Source: Setaria digitata
Taxonomy: Eukaryota > Nematoda > Chromadorea > Rhabditida > Setariidae
DNA length: 64,000 bases
Direction: 5' to 3'
Assembly: GCA_003640385.1 (NCBI GenBank)
Contig: RCAB01000034.1
Coordinates: 209,890-273,889, forward strand
The first letter of the stretch is position 1. Each line of letters opens with the position of its first letter. The translations under genes were made by a program, and so were the position numbers. Under the pieces are notes generated by a model. It saw only the letters and a list, made by a program, of their open reading frames with translations. It was not told where the DNA came from and made no database searches. Positions 51,601 to 61,577 of the stretch are shown one piece after another.

Positions 51601-54600
51601 ATGTCTGTGCATGTATGCCCGTGTATGTGTATGTAGGTGTTGCATTGACCGGTTTTTTTTTTCCCATAGGCTGTACATTCACAGTGTAACACTTTTACAA
51701 ATAGTCATTGTTTTCCGAAGTGTTCTTTTTGAGGCATTTTGGTCGCAATTTTTTTGATTTTTAGTGGCCTAGTGATGTGTCACTGTGATGAACACATCGT
51801 GTTACAGCTTCACTTAACAATGTCGAAGAATTCCATCTCCTAGAAGTTGCTTTTCCTGGTCGGGTGTAAGCAACGTAAGATGAGGATTTTTTTTCACTAC
51901 TGTCGTTAAAATCTTATGCCGTTGCTCTCAGTTGTTTCCTACTTGAATGAAGCAGTATTCTAGGTAACAATAAAAGCTATCCTAGTAGTTATATACAAGT
52001 AGCAATATTGCTTTTTGGGGTAGTGGAAAACTGAGCAGCTGGAGACAGAATGACCCATAATAAGATGATTGTTGCAACTGAAGGAAATGTGGACTGCCAT
52101 GTCAGATGAGTTACTGGCCTTTAATTCTGCGTTGTTAATATTATCATTATTCTAAATCACACAGTCGATTGAAAATTACGAAAATTCTGTAGTACAATTC
52201 TCGACTTGTCTTTATTATCCTGCTGTAATCAAACTTCGAGACAACAATTTTGTATATGATGTTCTTGTTCTGTTTGGAAAGTGGCTGCCTTTTTTTGGGA
52301 GCAAAAATGTCTGGTCCGGAGTATGTTGCGTATTCCAGTGTATTCTCTAGATTCTTTGATGTTTTCTGCTGGATTTGTGTTCGTTGTCGATGAAAAAAAA
52401 AAAATCTAGAAAGGTGACAAAATCAGTCCATTCTCAACGCACAACTACGTAGTGGTAGCTGATGAGAATTTGCTTATCGTTTTCTACCGTGACCAGCGGA
52501 AGTATGGGACTGTGTTGTTGGTTTCGTTTGGCTTAATAACGTTTGGTTGTGGATAGGAAGCTTCGTTCCTTGGATGGTTTCGATTAATTTCTGGCATGTC
52601 TAATTTTGCTCTATGAAATGCAGTTATAAAGGTAGACCTTGTGTCGTTTAAGATGTCCATAAACTCGATTTTCCCAAGGGGTAGTTTTCAAAAATATTTA
52701 TAGGCTATACTTGTGAACTCTTCAAAATATAGCTGCGGCTCTTGAGGTTTGATTTTTAAATCATTTTCAACCGAAAATATACGTTTCTTTTACTGGAAAC
52801 ACCTTTCTCTTTTCGGTATAAACGGGCACAGATGTGAAATCAAATAATGATTGCACAGTGAAATAAGTGGATTATTTCGGGGATCACGGAAAGATTAGGT
52901 TCCGTAGCGTTGCACAGATTATTGGATGGTGGCGTTTCAGGTGTTGCCAGGCGATGAACTGCTACTCTTTTCCTCTAGGGTTATAGCTGTCTCCTTATGT
53001 TCGCAAGACACATCTCTTCATTTTTATCAGAGAAACTGACCCCACCTTATCAAATTATCTCCTAACGGAAAGAAACCTCAGCTCAGTCGTCTATCACTAA
53101 CCTAGTCTTTCTTGCGTGCCTGAAAGTGGTTGGCGAGACATCCTTTTATCATTGTACTTGTAGCTGTTTCTCTACTTGTTGGCTGCGACTGTTCGTGAAG
53201 GGTGTAAAGTTCATATGTATATATTCAAAAAGAATACAGACATTTATGTATATACATGTACTTGTTACATGTTCTGAATGTGATGATGGAGTGAGGTGAA
53301 TAGTAGTAGTAAGTATAGTTGGGATGTGGTTTGCTGGATTTAGGGTGGAAGTTGATGTAGCGAGGTTTGGTTTGTGATGATGAGGTGTTGTAGCTGGCTG
53401 GGATAGATAGCTGTGTTGTCTCCTCATCTCCTTCCTTTCCATCCCCCCCCCCTTCTCCTCTCTTTCGCCATGTCTGCTATCCACAGCCGCACACATTTAT
53501 TGATTATGCGATTATGCTGATTAGCTGCAAGCTTCGGGTCGAATCCTTATCCCTTTTTTGTTCGAAAACGGGTCGCATACACCAATACCCTCCCGTCTTG
53601 CTCTGCTTATCATATTTGCTCTCGCTTCATTTCTTTCGCATTCTTGGCGCTCAAATCTCGACTTTAATTTTAGACCAGTTTCCAAATTGAAGGTCGGTTT
53701 AGATTCAGTATTTCATGTAAAAAAAATATTTTTATGTTAATACTTACACGAATCTTGTCTTTCCCAAATTTTGAATGTGATTGATTTCATTATAAACAAA
53801 TAAGCACCACAGATAAAGCGCTCTCTTCTCTTTAGGTTCAGCAATATTGCTTACGGATATCATCTCCATATTAAAAGAGACTGCTTTTGTTACTACTGTT
53901 TTATCATACAGCTATGTGCTAGATTTTTTACTTAGAAGTTAGGGAAATGGAGTTCGTTATCAGTGCTACTCGAAATGTGGTCTGAAAATTTGTAGTTTTT
54001 GACATTTTGTTGTTGACTTATTTTGTAGCTTCTGAACTCCATTGATATTTCTCTCTAAATATTAGTCACTCCTTCTTTCGTCTCTTTCGTTTTTTATTCT
54101 TGTGAGTACCATCTTTAGTTCAAGCGTTTTAAGTGTAGCGTAGTGATAAGTCGTCTTTTGCAACTGAAGTAGGCGACACTGTTTCATTTTCAGAGAGAAA
54201 AAGAAGGTGCATAATTGTTGAGGCTTCATTGTTGGGATCGATTCCAATGCAGGAGTTTGGTTTTTGAAAGTTGATATGGCATTTTTGGTGCTTCTTTCTG
54301 AATTTTGGTACCCAAGTCTGCTTATCAGTTGTTTGGAACAGTGTGTACGGAAATGAGTATACGGTGAGGACGGTATACTGCAGGTGAAAACTTCAGCAGC
54401 AAAGCATTTAGCTTGAGAAGTGGGCCGATGCCTCGACGAAAAGCCAATGAAAATGGTACTGCAAGCTCGGCTGTCGGTACGACAAGACCACGCGCGAGAC
54501 GTTCGAAGAAAGATGTCGGTGGTTTGGAACCAAAACTGGAAATGGTTCAAGGAATGTACGATAGTGGCCAAGCACCGTCAGCAATGCAAACTGTACCAAT

Positions 54601-55499
54601 GATGCATAATCACAACGGGATGATCCCAATACACGATGATGGTGGACCAATGTCAAGTCATCATGTTTATACGCCGCCAACTGGCTCAATGGGCGCACCA
54701 CCACCGCCCCCACCACCTCCGGAATATTATCAGGCGGTACCACCGGGTTATCAGCCATCACCACTTGGCCCACCACCTGGTCCGGCACAACAGGCGCCAC
54801 CACCACCACCACATCAGTTCATTGAACCTGAACCACCACAGAGTCCTTTTGTTGGGCAGCCGTCTCATCTACAGCAGCATAATCATATGATCATGAGGTT
54901 CTCATTCATCCTTTTTTGGAAATGTTCTGCTCAAGGTTCTCTTCCTAAGGCGCTAGGGCGGGACGTCATGGAATAAAATCCAATCTTTGCTGCTAAATGT
55001 GTTTTTCAGTGTAACGTGAGCAATTTTTCATCAGTCATGGAATTAGAAACCTTATGTTATTTTTATTTTCAGGTACAGGCATGTGGCACCTATGGGTATG
55101 CCGAATCATCAACAAGGTCCTCCTCCCTCGCAGCTGGAATTTAGGTTGCACGAAATGAATCGAAGATTATTTATTTTCAGTAATAGTGGAGTAAGTGTCC
55201 TTCACTTTCATCTTTTATTGACAGAGTGTGTTTGTGCTAAGTAAATGTTTATATCATGTTGTGCCAGGTTTATTTTCTTGTCAATTTTCAGTTTTTATTT
55301 TTCGGGAAACTAAACGTATTCTGCTGTTACGTTTTCGTTAGGGAATTGTTCAGTTTATATGGTTTTCAGATTCAGGAAAAGGACTATGCACAGTGGTGGG
55401 ATGCATTTGCGCATGAATTCTTTGATGATGATGCCAAAATGAGCTTTTTGTTATTTGACGACCAGGCACCTGGTCATCATCATCGATATAGTATGTCTT

Positions 55500-55532
<33 letters not shown>

Positions 55533-57738
55533 TGTGGAAGGTAGCGAAAGATTACGAGTTGCTTATCAGTAAAACTGCTTAAAATTAAAGGCATAGATTT
55601 AGTTACATAAGGACAAGTTTGTATTCCGATTCTTGCGGTTGCAGCCATTGGACGATTATTGATACCGAGGTATTTCCGCTCGATTTTTGAAAGTGGAGTG
55701 AAAGAGATGTTTTATGTGATCCGAACACCTTCTCGCGAGCAGGCGGGTGGTCCGTGGACAATTGTGCTTGATTGCGACAACGTACTTCTTGTATCAAAGC
55801 ATGAGAAACCTGTCTTGTCCGAAGTAAATATCCTTCCTTTTTGTTGTATTTTACTCTTTTAAAGTGATTCTTTTTTTTTTTCTAATGGAATGGAGGATGT
55901 TTTATTTGCTTCGGAAGGCTCATAGAGAGGCGAATTGGTCGTAGAATAAAATTATATGCCATTATGATGACTTTGTCGAAGTGTAGAAATCAAATGTACT
56001 TGCGTGACAATGCTGGCGCTTTATTTAGTTTGGTGGGTTTCAGGTTCATACCGATTGTAAATTGATGTGCGAATTTGCGTTCGATGATACATACGGCTAC
56101 AGGATCCGACAGTGGAACATCGAACTAAGACATTGTCAAGAATTTGTACTTAGGGATGTTAATATGGTATCTATCATTTTACAAATTATTTTCGCTCTCC
56201 TTTGGCTTACGTTGGTACAATTTGTGTTTAGTTTAGTAAAAGTGATAGGTCTTTGTTCTGGGTGTTATAATAAATTAGTTGGGGGAGGAGGGGAATGTTG
56301 CTTAAAAGTCAGGCCTCATGGAAAGCCTTTTTTGGCAGCAGTTTATTTTCTTTCTGAGACGTTGCACAAAACTTTTGGAATGTGATTCATTTTGGTAGTT
56401 TGTATAATTTGAATTGCAGCTGCAAGATAGTGAAACGCAAGAGAAATTGAAAATGAACATAACGCGGACGGGCATGACTCAAATAACACTTAATTATTTG
56501 AAATTATGTGTTATTTTGGAACCAATGCAGGTGCTTATGAGTCAAAGTAAATCGCATAACGTGAGCTTTTTTTTTTTTTTTTTTTTTTTTTCAACAAACG
56601 TTGGTTACTAGACTTGAAAAGGTTTAATTTGGTGGTGTTGCGGAAGTATATGTTTTACTTTTCTGCTGATTTGCCATAGTTTTTTTTTTTTTTTTCCTTT
56701 TTATTCTAATGATTAATTCTAGTTTTCGTTTGTTTTAGATTCCACCGAGGGAATCTTTGAAACAAACTTTGTTCCAAGCCCATGCAAAGATGCAGCAATA
56801 TCAGCAACATCAGCAGCAGCAGCAAATGGCGATGAATGCAATTGGTAAGCGTAGCGCTTTTTTTCCTCTCAGTGTTTCTGTTTGTAATCCCTAATGTAAT
56901 CTTTGTTTGAATTGACTCAGTTTTTATCGATATAGGTGGCATGAATCCATCTCATGTGTTACCACCGACACCAGTGGAAGAACCGACTTCAAAGAAACCT
57001 CGGAAACGAACAAGGAAAACTGCTACTGGTGCGAGTACAGCGTCGAATGCTAAGAAGAAAAATAACTCTCCCCCATCGACAAATGCTGCTAATTTTTCTA
57101 TGAATTCACATGTTTGTTTTTTCTTTTTTCCTTTACATTTTACCCAAAAGTACACGGTTTCATTAGCTTAATACAATAGAATATTGTAAACGTCGTTTTA
57201 CTTATGCTGGTTAAGTGGAATTTGTAATGTGCATCTTAATGGTAAACGCATAAGTTGTTTACAGTTTCCACTCCAGTATCAAGACGTTATGGTAGTAGGT
57301 GAACCTTCAATGATGGGCGGTGAATATGGTGAAGAAGACGAGAGAACAATTTCAAGAGTGGAAAATACGCAGTTCGATCCGAGTGCTATGCAGAATTCGT
57401 TATCCAGTATGAACCACCAGATGCCTACCACGATGTCAGCAATTGGAGGACCTCCACCTCCCCAAAGTGGGTTTTTCTTCCTTTTTTTTGAGTGTTTCAA
57501 CACATTGACAGGAATTTATTTCATATAATATCATTATATCCATACAGTTAGTTTGCGTCAAATTTAATGCGATTGATCTATTTCAGCCTATATGCCCGAT
57601 TTTGAATTAACATCTATAGGTGGATGGGGTGTGAATGCAGGAAATCAAGCTCCTCCATCCGCTGCTCCACCAGCAACATGTGGTACACCTCTTGGAGTTA
57701 ATACTCCAATTACTGCTTGTGATCCTCAACAAACATGA
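45680..57738 (+). CDS. ldb-1: LIM-domain-binding protein (LDB/NLI/Chip family)
   Basis: Nuclear adaptor that dimerises and bridges LIM-homeodomain and LMO factors bound at enhancers and promoters. Exons: 45680-45890, 46619-46808, 54397-54897, 55073-55190, 55370-55490, 55645-55823, 56044-56157, 56420-56560, 56739-56844, 56936-57111, 57265-57466, 57587-57738; about 736 residues if the ATG at 45680 is used. Exon 54397-54897 is glutamine/proline/histidine-rich with PPPPPPPP runs. The dimerisation domain (about 315-525) reads NRRLFIF, WWDAFAHEFFDDDA (human LWWDAFTTEFFEDDA), IGRLLIPRYFRSIFESG and NYLKLCVILEPMQVLMSQ. The nuclear localisation signal KKPRKRTRK lies in 56936-57111. The LIM-interaction segment DVMVVGEPSMMGGEYGEEDER...VENTQFD in 57265-57466 matches human LDB1 closely. 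Exons from 54397 on are firm. Exons 45680-45890 and 46619-46808 are inferred: the true start may be a later ATG (45818 or 46672 area) or an upstream exon, and the acceptor at 46651 is an alternative. The TGA at 57736 is followed by candidate coding exons. Confidence 0.93.
48880..48902. repeat. (CA)n microsatellite
   Basis: An uninterrupted AC dinucleotide run inside the long ldb-1 intron, with a shorter degenerate CA tract at 48835-48849. Confidence 0.85.
51538..51575. repeat. 38-bp perfect palindrome with AT core
   Basis: ACATATGCGATATAT and its exact reverse complement flank an (AT)n centre, so the whole 38 bases can form a hairpin. A second (AT)n tract follows at 51576-51600. It lies in the long ldb-1 intron. 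The CATATGCG arms are not simple repeat. Confidence 0.88.
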
Positions 57739-60700
57739 GGCTCTTGTGTGCCTCCAGTATGTTTTTATTTTTAAGTAAAACTCAGGTATATTTTCACTAA
57801 CGGAATTTAGGTGGAGGCTAATTAGTTGTCTTAAAAGAAAAACAAATGAGAGTTCTGTCGTTTATCCTTGTTGCCGTAACAAAGGAAAATCACCTTGTAC
57901 ATGGATGAGCTATATACCACATGCTCTTGGTTGAATATTTTCTAGCTTAAATAATTGAAGTTACTTTGAGCATTCGTTTTATTTTTCAGAGCGGTAGATC
58001 GCATTTTCATGACGAAGAAAGAAGGTAAAACATTTATGGGAAATGTGGTTCGTATCAGGTTATACAAAGTGTTTCCTATATAAATCCCCAATCATCTTCA
58101 CTTGAAATTTTTATTTTTCCTGTCTCAAAATTAATCACGTATTTTCTTATTACGCATACAGTTTGCAACATAATGTATGTATTTCTGTATGCTCTGTGCA
58201 TAGATAAGGAGTTTTTCTGGTATCTCGAATCTTATGTGCATCTCCGTAGGGTTTTACTGGAACCTTTTAGGTTCCTTAGACTAAGTTGATTTGTTATTGT
58301 CTTTTAAGAACTACTGATGGGCTTGTCTAAAAAGCATTTTTTATGACATGAGCTATCAACAGTCTTGTTAGAATCTTCAGCCATTTCTTTTCAAAGAATT
58401 TCGTCGTTTTTGTGATATGTATGATGTTAGGCTGCGAGTTTGCTGAACTAGTGCGGCATTTATCTCATGGATTTGGTTTTCGAAATTGGTCCATGAGTGG
58501 GCAAAATGACGATATATATAGCTCTTTAGAGTATTTTCGAGCTTCTGGTTAACTTTCAAAATTGTTTACTGAAGTATTAAGATGATACTTCTGTCGGCAA
58601 CATCGCTGCTGTGTTTATTTTCAGTGCGTGAAGGGATGTAATTTTTTCCTTTTTTTGCTCAGCAGACAAGGTAAAGGCATCATTATTGTAATGGCGCCAG
58701 GAAGGTATACCTTTTGTTTACCTCATCATGAGTTGTGTCAGCTTCCTTTTATTTTATCAAATTTTTTTTAGCATATATATATATATACATATATCTTTGT
58801 TGGAGTATTCTCCATTGAACTTGTAAACATATTATGTGCGTTGCTTTGGTATAATTTTCAGTTGGATTTCCATGAAGTGTTTTACCAAGGAATGAGATTT
58901 TATAACCAGATTTTGTGATTAATTATTACTTGCTAATTTCCGGAAGACAATTGTGCATAATCTTGTGTTTTACTTTAACATGCATTTGTCACTTTTTATC
59001 TTTAAATCGGTTCCGCTGGCAGCATAATTAGCGGGTGGATTAAAATAAAGCGTCCAACGATGGTGTGGATTTTTTATTGGAAATTAATGTCTCACTTGGT
59101 TACCTAGTTGGGTTTAATTTGCAAAACGAAATGGCAAAGATACAAGTCAAACGAAATTGCTTTATTTACTTTTCGTACATTTTTGATGTTTGAGCAAAGT
59201 CTTAATATAAGGAGTGACGTTTTGTCTTACCAAGTTCAGGTTGTTATTCCAGAAATTGCGAAAGGAAACGTAAGGTAGTGGAGTGTAAATGCTGGATATC
59301 AAGGGGTGAAAGGTTATTTAGTGAATACTCGTCATCAAGAAGGGGTATGTGATTGCTTGGGTCTATTTTGCTGTAGTTGTCGCTCGTTTTATCTTACGAA
59401 CTGGTGTGAGTGGGGTGTTTGGTAAAATGGTGGACCATTGTTGCAGACTCCGCAGGTCGCACTGTGTTTCGGGCAACTGACAGTGGGCGAGGTTTTGCTC
59501 TGATCGGAGAACCGGTGAGATCTTTTGCAGTATAAAAAGTGGCACAAAGATTATGAGGTTTGGAGTTACGAATAAGGTCGCAGATTACAAGTATTACGAT
59601 GGGTTTTGGATGAATTGGTAAATGTTTGTTGTTGAAGTTTTACCCAATGTCAGGACTGGGTGGGATCAAGCGGGAGTGGTATATGCAGCTATCAATAAAG
59701 CAATATAATGCAGCTCTTCAAATCCATATGGCTTTAATGTATGGTCGGGACCCCGTTCAAATGAGTGAACCGACAATAGTTTCTAGACCAAAGTCAAGTT
59801 TCAGTTAATGATTGCGATATGTTTTTAGAGATAGTGACTGATAGACTGATAATTGCAAAGACCCAATATCTCGAAAGTTTAGTGAATACCGTTGGTGTTT
59901 CGGTTGGATGTGGTGGTAGGTGTGGTGGCTTTTCGATTTTTTCTTAGGCACATTAATCACAGTAGGCAAAATTCAGTACCAGGACTGACTCTTAGGATTT
60001 TCATACCTGTTGAAATGAGCAATTGAGCAGTATATTTTGATATTTTTGATTTTTTTACTCAAATTCTCAATGAAGTTGAGACTTATGACTTTCTTTTTTG
60101 AAAAAAAAAATTTGAAGTGTCAGGTATAAAATATCCATCATGGCGCAAATTGCCGTTTTAACGTGGACTCCCTTTATTGGATTGTTTTCGCTTGCTTAAT
60201 CTGGACTAGTTAGGAAATGTTGGCTTACAGATAAAAGGCTGAAGGTACGTATTACATTTAATTAAGGTTACTTAAAAAAACAGCCGATACGATTTCATAA
60301 ATCGTATTTTATAATATTCTCTGTACTAAGACTGTTTTCCATCTTTCGTGGTCGGAAAACAGTGTTGATAATTGGATTTCTGCAAAATTTATAGAAAATG
60401 TCGAGAATATTTGAGAGAAAAATTAGCTCAGAATGGCTACTTTACAGAATGAATGTGGTACGGTAGTATATCCCCTTTTGCTTTCACAAGTACATAGCAT
60501 ATCTCTTCAGTGACGAGATAGGAGCTCGTTTTAGACATCAGTTGAGAACAATCGGATGCTTTTTTATGTGGAACTTCTGAGATTGATGGTGAACTTCTTC
60601 AATTTTTCCATAAGAAATATTTTTAAACAGTATGAATTAAAAAATACTGTTCGAAATGCTTACAGTCTACGAATTTTGGACCCACTATACTGTTTGAAAG

Positions 60701-61577
60701 TATCAAATTATTCTCCTTTTAAAACAGCTCCTGTTCATTCCCTATACATTTGTAGCTTTTATTGGGATGAATTCATTCAAGTAGTGTTCATATCCCATTT
60801 TTTATTTCGTTGAGTCAGGGTCAATTAATTATACGCGCCTTAAATATTTTCCTTTTTTCGAACAGTGAAGAACAGGTTTGAAAAGTCTTCAGCATGTTTC
60901 GCTAGTGTGTTATCTAATTTTTGTTTGAGATCTGATTGATCTCGAGTTTAGAAGTTCTTCTGTTGGATTAAGTTTAGGTTTGAGTAGAATTTTAAAATTT
61001 TACGTCTGAATTTGGGATGTAAGTGGAACTTTCTATAGGACATTCAAAAATTTCCAGGATTTGTTTGGTCATCCGAGCATTTTTTCAAATTCTTTACTTT
61101 CTTTTTTTTTTTTCTTTTCTTAGGTTTATCTTATTCAAAGATTTGGACAAAGTCATAATTATTAGACGGAAGGGAAACCTCTTTACGATGAGGGAAAAAA
61201 AAACTTTTTTCGGCTCGTTTGGATGTTCGCATTTTTTGGATTTTCGTATTCACTTTCATTTTAATTACATTCATATTTTTCATTTATTTTACTAATGCTT
61301 TATAGAAAAAACTTCCTTTTTCTTTCGAGTATGAAAAAAGTATTCAGAGAGTATCGCAATGTTAGGAACAATAAGAAAGTCATTTTACAAATTCGTTTTC
61401 TTTTTTATCAACTCTTTGATTATCAGTTATTCACTTTTTTGTTGCTTATTAATCTAATTATGTTAGTTTGATCATGTTTAATTTTCTTCTTGCAGATCGA
61501 AAAATAACCAGTGGACTGAAATCGCCAATAAATTCCACCATGATCATCAGAACCTGTTGTTAAATGATTTGGAATAG
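57739..61577 (+). other. Candidate ldb-1 exons beyond the TGA (3' UTR introns or extended C-terminus)
   Basis: After the TGA the frame stays open for six codons to CCA|GTATGT (donor at 57757). An exon at 57990-58024 has a perfect TTTTTCAG acceptor and a GAAG|GTAAAA donor. A last exon begins at 61496 after TTCTTCTTGCAG and is open to TAG at 61575-61577. All junctions keep the ldb-1 frame, giving 44 further codons with a mixed, charged composition (segments SHFHDEER and NNQWTEIANKFHHDH). This could be a 3' UTR with two introns, a readthrough extension, or the C-terminus of an isoform that splices from 57696 (CTTGGA|GTTAAT), skips the TGA and stays in frame. Confidence 0.4.
58025..61495. other. 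Possible 3' ldb-1 intron or intergenic DNA
   Basis: About 3.5 kb with no recognisable coding region. If the flanking candidate exons are real, this is an intron of ldb-1. A short AT microsatellite occurs near 58773-58792. The small frames at 59.4-61.3 kb are unrecognised. Confidence 0.4.

Larger units (their letters stand above)
46809..54396 (+). other. 7.6-kb ldb-1 intron
   Basis: It runs from a strong donor (GG|GTAAGC) to tandem acceptors at 54396 and 54399 (CAGCAG). I found no further exon with both splice sites and a compatible phase. The 48.3-49.3 kb part is pyrimidine-rich with a CA microsatellite at 48880-48902, and a long AT palindrome lies at 51538-51575. An alternative first exon or enhancers are likely places to look, but nothing in the sequence identifies one. 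Confidence 0.6.

Noticed and set aside
53530..53560. T-arm-like string GGGTCGAATCC suggesting a tRNA
   Set aside because: No matching A-box, anticodon stem or acceptor stem around it on either strand.
54062..54812. Minus-strand frames of 134-169 codons
   Set aside because: Antisense shadows of the proline-rich ldb-1 exon; composition mirrors that exon and no acceptor/donor logic supports them.
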